A DNA stretch of 64,000 nt from Ottelia alismoides (Eukaryota > Streptophyta > Magnoliopsida > Alismatales > Hydrocharitaceae): positions 62,001-126,000 of the forward strand of contig JAZKJV010000388.1 in the NCBI GenBank assembly GCA_037367405.1, in the 5' to 3' direction. The translations under genes were made by a program, and so were the position numbers. The notes beneath the pieces are model-generated. The model saw only the letters and a program-made list of their open reading frames with translations. It did not search any database and was not told the origin of the DNA. Positions 46,583-57,665 of the stretch are shown in pieces; position 1 is the first letter of the stretch; each line of letters begins with the position of its first letter.

Positions 46583-47899
46583 ATGGGAAGAGGAAAGATA
46601 GATGTGGCGGTCACCGGCAGCAAGCTCCTCAAGTCCCAGGAGAGCTTCCACAATTCCCACCACCAGCTCGTCCCACTAACAGTGTTCGATCGCCTCGCAC
46701 GGGACAACCTGCCGGCTATGATCATGGCATTCAACCGGCCGACGTCTTCCAACGAGGCCATCAAGGAGGGCCTCTCCATGGCCCTCTCATACTACCCCCA
46801 CTTCTCCGGAAGGCTCCGCTCCGACCACCTTGGCCGCCCCTGCATCCTTCTCAACGATGCCGGTGTCCGCCTCGTCGAAGCGACCATCTCCTCCACCCTG
46901 AAGGAGCTCCTCCCTCTGGACTCCTCACGCCACACCAACCTCACCGACCTCCATCCGTCTATTGATTCCATGAACGAGGATCTCTTCCGCGTCCAGCTCA
47001 ACCGGTGCTCTTGCGGTGGACTAATCATTGGCTTCACCTACAATCACCGCGTGGCGGATGGACATGCCTTGTTCTTCTTCCTAGGCGCCTGGGCGAGGTT
47101 GGCCCGGGGGCTACCCCTTGAGCTCCAACCCTACCATGACCGTGCAGCCATCTCCGCGCCAAGGCTCCCGCCTCAGATCCTGGTCGACCACCTGCAGATA
47201 GACTTCAAAGAGGGCTCGCAGACTCCGTGCTCGGCCGAAATCGACCTGCTTCGCGTACATTTTTCAGCCGACTTCATATCCCGTCTCAAAGCGAAGACAT
47301 CCGGGGACGAGCCTTCAAGAAGGTACAGCGCCTTCCAGTGCCTCCTCGCCCACCTCTGGAAGAAGCTCACGGTGGCGCGTGGCCTTCAAAGGGAGGAGCT
47401 CACCACAGCGCGCATCTGCGTAGACAGCCGCGCTAGGATGCAACCCCCCATACCGACGGAGTACTTCGGCAACGTTGTCCTTATCTCCACGCACACGTTG
47501 TCGGTGGGGGAGCTGCTTGAGCAGAGCTACGCACAGGTCGCGAACGTGATCCAAGACGCTATAGAGAAGATCAACGACGCCTACATCAAGTCGTTCATAG
47601 ACTACGGCGAGGTGTTGAGAGGAGGGCGAGCAGGGGTAGTGCTGGAGGAATCAGGAGGTAACGTACTGGATCCGATGGTATATGCGACGAGTTGGCTGGA
47701 GTTGAACCACCGTGAAATCAACTTCGGAAGTGGGGCGCCCGCGGCGTTCTTGCCGTCCCCCTCCATGGCCATGGAGGGCCTCATGATATTCGTGCCGTCG
47801 TTCGGGAAGAAGGGCCACGTGGACGTATTCGTGGGAGTGAGACGAGAGCAAGCGGATCGCTTCATGCTCCTCGTCCATGATCCAATTTCCAAGCTTTAG
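46583..47899 (+). CDS. BAHD acyltransferase, agmatine/putrescine hydroxycinnamoyltransferase-like
   Basis: A single-exon, 438-residue protein, the usual BAHD length. BAHD enzymes move an acyl group from acyl-CoA to an alcohol or amine in the cytosol. The catalytic HXXXD motif is HRVAD at residues 155-159 (in YNHRVADGHALFFFLGAWAR). The second family motif, normally DFGWG, is NFGSG at 380-384. Conserved stretches are VPLTVFDRL (30-38), FSGRL (74-78), FQCLLAHLWK (251-260), DSRARM..P..YFGNV (281-298) and the C-terminal EGLMIFVPSF (399-408). The small residue in place of tryptophan in the second motif, and ILLNDAGVRLVEA (88-100), resemble monocot hydroxycinnamoyltransferases acting on agmatine, putrescine or tryptamine, which make defence amides. 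The substrate is inference. I start at 46583 because MGRGKIDVAV is the typical N-terminus and the ATG context (gaggaggATGG) is good; an in-phase ATG at 46508 would add 25 unlike residues. The gene is GC-rich, unlike its AT-rich surroundings, as usual for many monocot genes. It is the only intact gene in the window. Confidence 0.93.
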   Translation: MGRGKIDVAVTGSKLLKSQESFHNSHHQLVPLTVFDRLARDNLPAMIMAFNRPTSSNEAIKEGLSMALSYYPHFSGRLRSDHLGRPCILLNDAGVRLVEATISSTLKELLPLDSSRHTNLTDLHPSIDSMNEDLFRVQLNRCSCGGLIIGFTYNHRVADGHALFFFLGAWARLARGLPLELQPYHDRAAISAPRLPPQILVDHLQIDFKEGSQTPCSAEIDLLRVHFSADFISRLKAKTSGDEPSRRYSAFQCLLAHLWKKLTVARGLQREELTTARICVDSRARMQPPIPTEYFGNVVLISTHTLSVGELLEQSYAQVANVIQDAIEKINDAYIKSFIDYGEVLRGGRAGVVLEESGGNVLDPMVYATSWLELNHREINFGSGAPAAFLPSPSMAMEGLMIFVPSFGKKGHVDVFVGVRREQADRFMLLVHDPISKL

Positions 47900-48450
47900 T
47901 TTCTTCAACAAACAGTAGTGTAATGCTAGTTGCCCAACACCTATAGAAGGCAAGGATCATGCATGCATCATTAGTACCTACTAACCGCTTTATCTATATC
48001 ATTAGCACCAACAAAGTAGGAGCTTGATGAAATGACTCAAGAGATTAAGAGGATTATCTTAACGAATCACCATTCTCTTCCTTTACACCTCGTGACCAAG
48101 TGAGATCATATGCATACTTCCGAAAACAATACTATTCTTTGTCAAATGACTCTTTAGACCTAGGTATTCTTAGTTGCTTCCTAGAGAGGTTGGTAGGTTT
48201 TCTTTTATGTAAAATGATATGTAGGCGACATACGAAAACTCCGTCATGGACATAATATATTCAGATCGACGATGTGTTTTTAACACCCCCGCAATGTTAT
48301 GATTGGTTCTTGGTTTGGGAGCTTATCGACATCAGGATGAACAATCATGTAGTCAGTTAATTCACCTAAAGACAAGTCAGGAGAAGAAACCGCTTGATCT
48401 ATCAAGTCCAACCCAATATTTGTTTTCATATCGATCATATCCATCCAATA
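47900..48450. other. 3' flank of the BAHD gene
   Basis: This should contain the 3' untranslated part of the BAHD transcript. No clear single polyadenylation signal and no further gene were recognised. Confidence 0.4.
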
Positions 48451-48617
48451 AGGGCCAATCCTGTGAGAGCCTCAGATTGTGAGAACATGAGAGCAGTGAG
48501 TGTGAACCATTAGATTTTGCTCATCTCACTCCTCCAATCAACCAGTGTGTGATGAACAGAATCTAATGGTTTAGATTCACTGCTCCCGCAATATGAAACT
48601 CTCACAAGATCGGCCCT
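48451..48617. mobile_element. MITE-like element with 70-bp inverted ends
   Basis: The left arm (agggccaatcctgtgagag ... accattagatt, about 48451-48515) pairs with the right arm (aatctaatggtttagattc ... ctctcacaagatcggccct, about 48560-48617). The 167-base unit can fold over most of its length. The target duplication is not clear (ccaat occurs near both flanks). Class unknown. Confidence 0.7.
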
Positions 48618-48879
48618 CCAATCCCAATATAACATATATAACAGCATGTAGAAGTCCAGACACTCATCCTCACAGGAAAGTTGCCTGTAACACAACAACA
48701 ATACTAACAACGCTGTTACTAGGAAAACTTCAAAAACTACCAACAAACCCAGAACCAAATAATAATATATGCTGTTGTACACTGGAATCTGGTAATACAG
48801 GCACACTATTGGAAGCAACATTCACTCTTTAAATGTTGCAGTCTCCATGAGAGTTTGGCCAAGGACCGTTGCTAATAAT

Positions 48880-49026
48880 ATAATGACAGATATGATATTC
48901 GTTGCTAATTTTGAGTACGAAAACTCATTTCGCAATGAATAATATCGTCGTTATATATTTAACAACGGCTAATTTAGTGACGGATTTTAAAAAAAAACGT
49001 CACTATAGCTCAATTTGGTAGTAGTG
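48880..49026. mobile_element. Possible CACTA terminus remnant
   Basis: The stretch ends tttggtagtagtg at 49026, which on the other strand is CACTACTACCAAA, a typical CACTA-type end. The preceding words tagtgacgg and cgtcacta resemble subterminal repeats. No matching second end was found, so it is at best a fragment. Confidence 0.45.
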
Positions 49027-49839
49027 AGTTTAAGTAGAACTTACAGTATTGCCCTTTCTTCAAAGAAAAATCACTTGATTGAAGATCGTAATTGTTCTTT
49101 CACATTTATTTTAAGCGAAATTTGTCTCACTACCCCATTTAATGTGACGATTAGGGGTGGGACCAGTATATGTTATGGGGGGTCATGCCCCCCCCCCCAT
49201 GATTATTATGTCTCTTGTACAATGTATTAAGCTTTTATTACGACTCCTCTTTAATTGTAGAATCAATAAATGGTTAAGTAGTAGAGCAACATGGTTACTA
49301 TTTTGGAGAACATATTCAAATCTTATCTCCATCAATTTTACTTTCTTTTATATGATCTATCTAATCACTTCCCAAGTATCAAAATAATTTGATATAAAAT
49401 TATATTCGAGTTTATTTAATTATCTCTTATTAATTTTAGTACTCCTTGTAAATAAAATAAATTTTATTGTTTCCTTTCAATCATAAGCTTTTTTATTTCA
49501 AAATTGCACTTGATAATTTAGCTTTTTTAAGATGGATTTAGAAAGGCTTAATTTATTATATTTATCAAATGTTAAAAATCATCACTAAAAATGCCAATCT
49601 ATTTGAAAAACTAACGTTAATAATAGATTTAAATCTTACATTTATCGAAATTGAAAAAGATTCATTTTAAAAATATTAATTCTGAGTAAAAATATAGTTT
49701 GAAAATACATAGATTTTTTTACTTTTTAGCATACGTAATAGTTGTATACTTGGCTCCTTCTTGGTGAAATTCGTGGTTCCACTACAAGAATTTAGGCTTT
49801 TCGGGACGACAACTAGCGACGATTCCACGATGACCGTCC

Positions 49840-50640
49840 CTATTGATATTTTTTGGGACGGTCAAACGACAACTGTCCCCAATACCCCAATACAGGGAGA
49901 CGGTCTTTGGGCTATCGTCTCCTTTTATAATAAAGTAATAGGGACGGTCATTAGTGACCGTCCCCTATGCCCTGACCAAGCCACTGGTCTATTTCCACCC
50001 ACCGGGGGAGCCTTTGGGGATGGTTCTAACAGTCCTCATTGTGCTTATGTTCGCGTTGCGACTGGCCCAGGGACATGGGTGGTGGACCAGAGGGGACGGT
50101 CGTTAGTGACCGTCCCCTAAGCCCTGACCAAGCCACTGCTCTATTTTCACCCACCGAGGGAGCCTTTGGGGACGGTTCTGATCGTCTCCATTGCTCTTCT
50201 ATTGGCGTCGTGACCGGTCTATTGGGGCCAAAGGGGACGGTCACTAGTGACCGTCCCCGATGTCCGGACCAGAGGGGACGGTTGTTAGTGATCGTCCCCG
50301 ATGCCCTCACCAAGGCACTAGTCTGCTTTCACCCCTCGGGGGAGCCTTTGGAGAAGGTTCTGACCGTCTCCATTGCGCTTCTGTTGATGTCGCGACCGAC
50401 ATAGGGGGTCAAAGGGGACGGTTTTTAGTGACCATCCCGGATTCTCACCAAAGGGAACGGTCAAGACGACCGTCCTCGATGGTCAGATCAAAAAAAACTC
50501 ATTTGACCTGCGTTCTTTCCCATTTCGCCTTATTCCACATCCCTACCGTGCCGTTCTCTTCGCCGGTCAAGACGACCAAAGGGAACGGTCAAGACGAACG
50601 GTCAAGACGACCGCCGCTCGCCGTCCTCTTCGCCGCCCTG
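49840..50640. repeat. CACTA left subterminal repeat array
   Basis: The word ggggacggtc or gggacggtca and its complement gaccgtcccc occur about a dozen times, often facing each other as short palindromes (for example ggggacggtcgttagtgacc around 50094 and 50238). Longer units of about 200 bases, including gggagcctttgggga, are repeated at about 50006, 50158 and 50340. Such arrays are binding sites for the element's own TNPA-type protein in known CACTA elements. Overlapping frames here are translations of the repeats. Confidence 0.85.
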
Positions 50641-51200
50641 GAGCCTCTCGTGCTTGTCGGCCTCTTCCATCTTAGTTTCTGGTGATTATCAACACTCATG
50701 TGCGTTTATTGTTCTTTATTTTGCTCATAGAAATATGTATGGGTGTTTTCCCCATATCTATAAGATTAAGATAGAGAAGATGTATAGCATATTTATTTCT
50801 CTTCATTTTTTTACATTTTACCCCATGTTTAACTTGAGTCCATAGGATAATTTCTTGTTATGTATAACTTATCCATTGAGTTCATTGTTCTTCATTTTGC
50901 TCATTGAAATATGTATGGGTGTTTTTCCCCATATCTATAAGATTAAGATAGAAAAGATGTATGGCATGTTTATTTCTCTTCATTTTTTTACATTTTGCCT
51001 CATGTTTAACTTGAGTGCATATGATCATTTCCGTTGAGTATAACTTGTTGTGTTTAACTTTATGCCAATTAATTCACAAAACTTGTTACATATAACTTTT
51101 TCCATATAGCTTGTCTTCATATAACTTGTTTGCCCCACGTTTAACTTGTCTCCAAATAACTAAAACATCATGGTGATTATTATTCTGATTGTGCAACGAA

Positions 51201-54200
51201 ATGGATAAAACATGGATGGATAAGAGATACGATGATTTTCAGCGATATAAGAGAGGAGTGATCACGTTCTTGGACTGGGCATTTCAATTAGAAAGAGTTA
51301 ATAAGAAATTTGGTGATTTTAAGATTTATTGTCCATGTGTGAGATGTAAGAATATTAAATGTAATATTAGAGAGGAGGTTTTAACCATCTTATACTCAAT
51401 GGATTTTGGTTGCATTACTCCATTTGGACTGAACATAGAGAGGTTATAGATCATTTGCGAATGGATGAGGATATGGATGTAGGTATAGGAGCCACTATAC
51501 AATCCTTGAATAACATTGATCGCGAGTTATTTCAATTAATAGACGACTTAAGAAGACCTGAGACACAAGACATTGGTTTAGATGATAGGTTTGAGAGCAG
51601 TTTGCCAGATGCAGAAGCCATGTTAGCTCCGGGGTGGAAATGACGTGTTTATAATTTTTATTAGAGTTGTTTAAGATGAAAGTAAGGAACGGATCAACCG
51701 CTGCAATGATGACAGATGTAATGGCCTTAATCCGGAAGTTATTGAATAATCCTCAGAATTATTCAAAGGATTGGAAAGAGGCGAAGCAACGATTCCGATC
51801 GCTAGGTCTGAAATACGAGAAAATCGATGCTTGTGTTAATGATTATGTACTTTTCCGAGGAGAAAATTCAGATTTAGTACTTTGTCCCTATTGTGAGGTT
51901 TCCAGGTATAAAGAAGAAAAAACTAATTTAAAGAGGAAGAAGAAGTCGGTCAAGATATTACGTTACTTCACATTAATTCCAAGGCTGAAACGTCTCTTTA
52001 TGTCAGAAAAAACCGCAAAGTGGATGATGTGGCATTCTCGTTCAAATAAACGAGATGTTAACGGAATTATGAGACATCCATCTGATGCAGAAGAATGGAT
52101 AAAATTTGATCAGAGATATCATCATTTCTCTCAAGATGAGAGAAATATTCGGTTGAGATTAGCTTCAAATGGTTTCAATCCGTTTGGTAATATGAGTTTG
52201 AGTTACAACATTTGGCCCGTGATTTTGATGGTCTACAATCTACCACCATGGATGTCAATGAGTTCGTCATTTATGATGATGACGCTGCTGATTCCTAGTC
52301 CTAAAGGTTCTGGTAACGCAATTGATGTGTACCTACAACCGTTAATAGATAAACTAAAACTATTATGGACCACAGGAATACCTACATATGATGCATGTAG
52401 GAAAGAAATATTTACATTGTATGTTGCACTGTTGTGGAATATAAATGATTTTCCCGCGTATGCAAATTTGTCTGGTTGGAGTACAAAGTGAAAAATCGCG
52501 TGTCCTGTCTGTCTTGAAAAAACACATTCAACTTGACTTACTGGAAGTATGAAGCATTGTTATTTGGGTCATCGTCGATTCTTGCCACCGAAGCATAGAT
52601 GGCAAAGGGCAGATAGTAATAAGAAATTTGACGGCTTAACATTTAGACACCGACTTGACTTAGCTCGTGTGAATGGCAGCATTACTTGGGAACAACAATT
52701 ACTTGTACAAAGCAGTTGTTTAGGACGGACATCAAAGAAAAGTATAGCCGGTGGATGGAAGAAATAAAGTATTTTTTCAGAGGGTTACCATACTGGAAAC
52801 ATTTACGAATTCATCATAATTTGGATGTCATACTATTGAGAAGAATGTTTTGAAAAATATTTTGGGAATGTTAGATCTTTCGGGTCAATCAAAAGATAAT
52901 TCAAGGACAAGACGCGATTTAGTTCAATTTGGTATACGCGAAGAACTACATCCAATTGAATTAGACAATGGGTGGATTACTATACCTGCAGTAATATATA
53001 CATTAGCCAACGGTAAGCGTGATAAAATTCTTAGCTTCCTTAAAAATTTGAAGGTGTCCGATGGGTTCTCGTCGCAGTTGTCGAGGTGTGTAAATGAAAG
53101 AGAACATGAGATAACCGGATTGAAAAATCATGACTGTCATGTTTACATGGAAGTATTACTCCCATTCTCTATTCGCAGGATTGTTGATGATTTTGTCCTA
53201 CAATCCTTAACAGAATTGAGTGGATTTTTCATAGTATTGTGTTTGAAGATTTTAGATCTCTTGATCTTAAAAAGACTTGAAGAAGACATTGTTATCACAT
53301 TATGCAAATTAGAGTAGATATTACCACCTGTTTTTTTTGATTTAATGGTTCACTTAATAGTTCATCTAGCAGGTGAAGCAAGGATCGGTGGACCGGTTGA
53401 TATCGTTGAATGTATCCAATAGAAAGATACCTTCGAAAATTAATAAATATGGTCTTTAATAAGGCACAACCTGAAGGATGTATTGCTGAAGGTTATCTTT
53501 GTGAAGAGTGTATTAATTTCTGTGAAATGAATATGGAAGGTGAAAGCGTGTGTTTCAACCGATTTGAACGAAATGATGAAGGCGAAGTCGTGGTGGAAGA
53601 GGACGAATCCAAATTATGGGTCTTTCAATCATATGGCAGGCATATGTTCAGTGGTATCTGTCATGTAATATCCGACGAAGATAGAGATCTCATACACTAC
53701 TATATTTTGATGCAGTTATCAGATATTGATGAATTTTTTGATGAGTACAATTCATTATTTAATGTGACTCGCAATAAATCTCAATTGCTCAATTGGTTTC
53801 ATTCACGTGTGAAACATTTAAAGGAAATGGAAGATGATAGGTGGAATTTTAACCTTGACATTCTTGAACGTATATCATATTCACAAGTTATTTTATACAA
53901 GTTATATTGTGAATGACTACAGATTTAGAACAAAGTCCGTCGACGAGATGAAATCAATGCAAATGTCCGGTGTTATAGTAAAAACAGATTTACCTTCAGG
54001 TTTAGACGGCTACTATGGGGAAATAGTTGACATAATAGAGATCAGCTTCACTCATGAATGTCGATGTGTTTTTTTTATGTGCAATTGGTTCGATGTCGGT
54101 CACGAGGGGATAGGACACGAAGAGATAGAAATGGGATTACTTCGTTAAAATAATCTGGGAAATTACAAATAAATGAGCCTTTTACACTTACCAGTCAGGT

Positions 54201-54372
54201 AGAACAAGTATTCTACATTCCAGACAACTTAAGTGATGGGTGGATACCCGTGAGGACAGTACCAAGAGATTTTTTTGATGCCAATGATGATGATGACTTG
54301 TTAAATATAAACGACGCATATCAAGTTGAGATACAAGAACATCCATCTGATATTGTAGATGTTGATGTTTAA
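51201..54372 (+). pseudogene. TNP2-like CACTA transposase, decayed
   Basis: The start is ATG at 51201 (MDKTWMDKRYDDFQRYKRGV). Parts in order: a transposase-associated N-terminal domain with a CPCVRCKN zinc-ligand motif (about 51340); a linker; the tnp2 domain (51667-52740) with CVNDYVLFRGE, LVLCPYCEVSRYK, ASNGFNPFGNMSLSYNIWPV, VYLQPLIDKL and NDFPAYANLSGWSTK; DUF4218 (about 53410-53570, YPIERYLRKL...EECINFCEMN); and DUF4216 (about 53915-54090, DGYYGEIVDIIEI). The tail (NEPFTLTSQVEQVFYIPDNL) runs to the stop at 54370-54372. This enzyme cuts and joins the CACTA ends. Phase changes near 51400, 51645, 52800 and 53330 and a stop at 52489-52491 break it. Some gaps might be introns, but at least the early shift near 51400 falls inside a conserved domain, so I call it broken. 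Confidence 0.87.
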
Positions 54373-54475
54373 AGTGTAAGTTCACCACTAAAATTTTTTT
54401 CCCAATTGTTTGATTTAATATGTGAAATATACAATTCTTGTTATATCATTTGAATGTTTCATTATATATGCATAT

Positions 54476-56042
54476 ATGCCTCCACATCCTATACACATTC
54501 GGGATGCACCACCTGCACCATGTCTAGGGAGTGAGACCTCCGATCCTGACGGATCAAGTGGCTCAGCTAGACGTAGAGGCCCATCACAGTGTCGAGTGTT
54601 GGACCGACTGCATCCCGGTGAGATACTGAGGGTGCGGATAGTTGGAGGTGATGCTGTGGGGGAGAAGTCGGATGTGTTTTAGAGTTACTTGGGGCAGGTG
54701 TGCAGAGCCAGGGTTCCTATCCACATTACAGACTGGTGTTTAGTGGAGCAGTCAATAAAAGATGCCATTCTTCATGATTTGGAGGTATTTAAAACTATTA
54801 ACAAAGCAAAGTTTTTGTTCAGTGAAAACTTTTTTGTTGCTTCCTTTTCTTTGCAGTCTAGTTTTTTCATGGGATCGTGACTCGGCCACGAATGCTCTAA
54901 TTTTAGGACATGGCGTGGAATTGCTGCGTAAATATTGAGGTCGTCTGAAGGCCCAAGTGAGTACAATAACTTGGTTTTTCATCTTTTATGTATGTAAGTA
55001 ATTTTCTTAAAAAAATTTCAGTACTTCGACCAAGAGCTTCCATTGGGGACAAATTTGGCAAATTGTCCTCCAAATATACCCGTTGAACACTGGAGGGTGT
55101 TGGTATATATTTGGATGGGAGAAGAACATGTGGTATGATACATATATATGTGTGTATTATATATTATGTGGGATTCTATTATTGAAATTATTTTCTTTGT
55201 ATAGGGCAACTCAATGTGAAATTCTCAAAATCGAAGTAAAGGTTTCAAGTCTACCCATAAAATGGGGGGAAGGAATACAAATCAACTGAAGGATGACTTT
55301 GTAAGTAATCTACTATATGAATTTTGTTTAAATTTCATCCATTAATATATATTAAAATGGTATCGTAAGTATTAGTTATCTTTCCACATTAGACAGTGGA
55401 GAACAATCGTGTGCTCAACCGGATGGAAGTCTTTGAGAAGTCTAAGAGTCGCAATGTGGGCGGGGAAGTTCATTGGATAGATCCTGCCTATGGTCCAATT
55501 CATGTAAGCTATTCATAACAATTTTGCATCTTTTTTACAATTTAAATGAATTTTGAACTTACTTAAATAAATTTTTAGGAGGAGATGGTCAGACCCACGA
55601 CCACTGGTTGTGTAGACAACACTGGAACGAGTCAATCGCCTCTTACTCCTGATGCGGCCTTCCTCTAGGCGACCAATCCAGAGCATCAAGGACGAGTCCG
55701 TTGTGGTGGTCGTGGTGCCACCATACGGAATTGATATGGAGTAGGGAGCGACTCGTCATCTTCCTCTCAGAAGACACAAAGGGAGAGGGAATTAGAGAGT
55801 CAAGTGTCAAGCATGAATATCGAGATTCAGGATTTGCGACAGCAAATGGTAATTTTTAATGCATTCATGCAGGCACATCAATTGCAGCGTCGACTAGCCA
55901 CCCAACACAAGTGGATAATATCGTTGTGAGGCTAGGCGATGACGATGAAGGAAAAGAAGAAGAAGATGATGATGATGATGATGATGATGACGACGACGAC
56001 AACGACGACGACGATGCCAATGCGGATGAGGACGACGATTAG
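54476..56042 (+). pseudogene. TNPA-like CACTA accessory gene with acidic tail
   Basis: The start is ATG at 54476 (MPPHPIHIRDAPPAPCLG). After SARRRGPSQCRVLDRLHPGE comes an in-frame TAG at 54680-54682, where the next codons (SYLGQVCRARVPI) plainly continue the protein, so this is a single nonsense change. Later exons appear to be split by short AT-rich introns: VENNRVLNRMEVFEKSKSRN and GGEVHWIDPAYGPIH lie at 55396-55505, resembling the plant Ptta/En/Spm (TNPA) domain. A last part contains LESQVSSMNIEIQDLRQQM-like coiled-coil text near 55785-55850 and then an acidic run of Asp and Glu codons (about 55935-56042). In known CACTA elements such proteins bind the subterminal repeats. Exon borders are approximate. 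Confidence 0.72.
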
Positions 56043-56349
56043 GATTACTATAGATAGTTCGTTTAGTTGGTAGGATATAGTGTAGTACATTGTATAATTA
56101 TTTTGGATAAATACTTTGCAAAGTAGGTTACTTTATTTGAATACTTTATGCTTGAGTACCTTTATTTGAATCTTGTAGCGTATTCGTCATTTCAAATATT
56201 TCGTCTAGATATGAATGTGGAATGAATGTTATTTTCTGTATTGATCATACTATTTATGATGAAGATACAGTTATTGTAACAGGTACTCAATGTTTAGTGT
56301 CATTCTTTGCAGGGTAAAATGAAGACCAAATCAGAGGTAATGAAATTTT

Positions 56350-56660
56350 TTTTGTTAGCAGACGAACAAAGGGGACGGTCATCGTGACTGTCCCCTTAGT
56401 TATCGTACGAGACGGTCATGGCCGTCTCCGCTACTCAACCTTTTTGCGATGGTTACGAACTGACCGTCCATGTTGTTCTCACTAAGAGGGACGGTCATGA
56501 CCGTCCCCTCTAATTGACTTTAAGGGAAGGTCACGACCGTCCCCTATGTATACTTATAGGGGACGGTGTCAACTACCGTCGCTTATGGCAAATGGGACGC
56601 CGGCTATGGAGACGGTTTTTTGATTGTTCCCTCTGATCAGAGGGGACGGTCAATCTGTCA
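56350..56660. repeat. CACTA right subterminal repeat array
   Basis: Words ggggacggtca, gaccgtcccc and gggacggtcatgaccgtccc occur about ten times, matching the left array. The array ends about 50 bases before the terminal inverted repeat. Confidence 0.85.
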
Positions 56661-56811
56661 TTGGCAATGAATAATGACCATCGCCTGTTCTACACTTTCT
56701 TGTAGTGTTCTATCCCTGGTGATGATATAGCTTTCTCTAAAGTAAAGCATAAGAAGGATGTCATTTAAAAGAAAATTGGATTTTATCATCTCGAATGGCA
56801 CATGGGAATAG

Positions 56812-57048
56812 GTTGATTGTATACTCAACTAGTCAGCAAAACTAATTTTAGGAGAAAGCTAAGATAAGATAGATCTATTGAGAGATATAAGATCAGACTT
56901 ATTACCAAAGGGTCCAAGCAAAAGGAATGTGTTGATTGTATACTCAACTAGTCGGTGAAACTAAATTTTAGGAGAAAGCTAAGATAAGATAGATCTATTG
57001 AGAGATATAAGATTAGACTTATTACCAAAGGTCCAAGCAAAAGGAATG
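56812..57048. repeat. Tandem duplication, two units of about 119 bp
   Basis: The unit beginning gttgattgtatactcaacta and ending caagcaaaaggaatgtg occurs at 56812-56930 and directly again at 56931-57048, with about six differences, including single-base gaps. Nothing coding is seen. Confidence 0.93.
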
Positions 57049-57085
57049 TGGGAGAAGGCTTTGCCATTTTATAGGGAAGTTTTCC

Positions 57086-57456
57086 AATGAGCTCTAAGCT
57101 CACTAGGATTGTAATGAGCACCCTCCTTATTTTTACAAGTGTTAACAATCATTTTGAGAAAAATATTTACTATTTTACAAATATTATATCATATTATTAT
57201 TAATGATTATTTAAAAAATTTAAACCTTAAATTAATACAAAATGATCATTTGTAAACAAAATAGAAACGATATATATAATACAAATACAAATATAATCAT
57301 TTTTTATTAATTTGAGATTTGTTTTTTTGTGAATGATCGTAGTAATAATATGATATAACATCTGCAAATCAATAAGTATCGTGCTCAAAATGACTGAAAA
57401 CATTTGTAAAAATGAGGTGCTCGTTACAATCCTAACGAGCTTAGAGCTCATTGGAT
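57086..57456. mobile_element. Fold-back MITE with very long inverted arms
   Basis: The left arm starts ccaatgagctctaagctcac and the right arm, read on the other strand from 57456, starts ccaatgagctctaagctcgt. Pairing continues for about 170 bases through tttttacaa, tcattttgag and tatcatattatta, so nearly the whole 370-base unit forms one hairpin. No target duplication is obvious and no coding sequence is present. Superfamily not assigned. Confidence 0.83.
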
Positions 57457-57665
57457 ATACAAAAACACACATGTGCATACATGCATGCATGTGTGCATAT
57501 ATGACGATGAGGTGTGCATCTCAATTGCATATAACTTTGAGTTCATCACATCACATCACAACCACTCATTTGCTACGAAATTTGAAACCCTACACATGTT
57601 CCAAAGATACAATCACTTGCACTCGCTTATCTCGAGTCAGATCAATGACTGATGGGGGTCATGAA

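Larger units (their letters stand above)
49780..56707 (+). mobile_element. CACTA (En/Spm) transposon, 6.9 kb, with perfect TSD
   Basis: The element begins CACTACAAGAA and ends TTCTTGTAGTG, an 11-base perfect inverted repeat, and is flanked by the 3-base duplication ttc (49777-49779 and 56708-56710). Both ends hold many copies of gggacggtc and gaccgtccc. Two genes lie inside, both on the plus strand: a TNP2-like transposase (51201-54372) and a smaller TNPA-like gene (54476-56042). This is the layout of an autonomous CACTA element, but both genes carry stops or phase changes, so it probably needs help from another copy to move. Confidence 0.95.
49152..56718. mobile_element. Non-autonomous hAT element split by a CACTA element
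   Basis: The left end taggggtgggaccagtatat aligns with the start of the intact short element at 57666 (caggggcggaactagtatat). The right end, tggttc + tatccctg, is broken after ttc (49779) by the CACTA element and resumes at 56708. With the insertion removed it reads ggttctatccctg, like ggttccgcctctg of the intact copy. The outer flanks carry an 8-base duplication with one mismatch: gtgacgat at 49144-49151 and gtgatgat at 56719-56726. Its own length is about 0.64 kb, with no coding capacity. Confidence 0.85.

Noticed and set aside
46792..47953. Minus-strand and alternative-phase frames over the BAHD gene
   Set aside because: They are by-products of the GC-rich codon use of the real gene.
50026..50685. 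Overlapping frames of 95-141 codons
   Set aside because: They are translations of the CACTA subterminal repeats.
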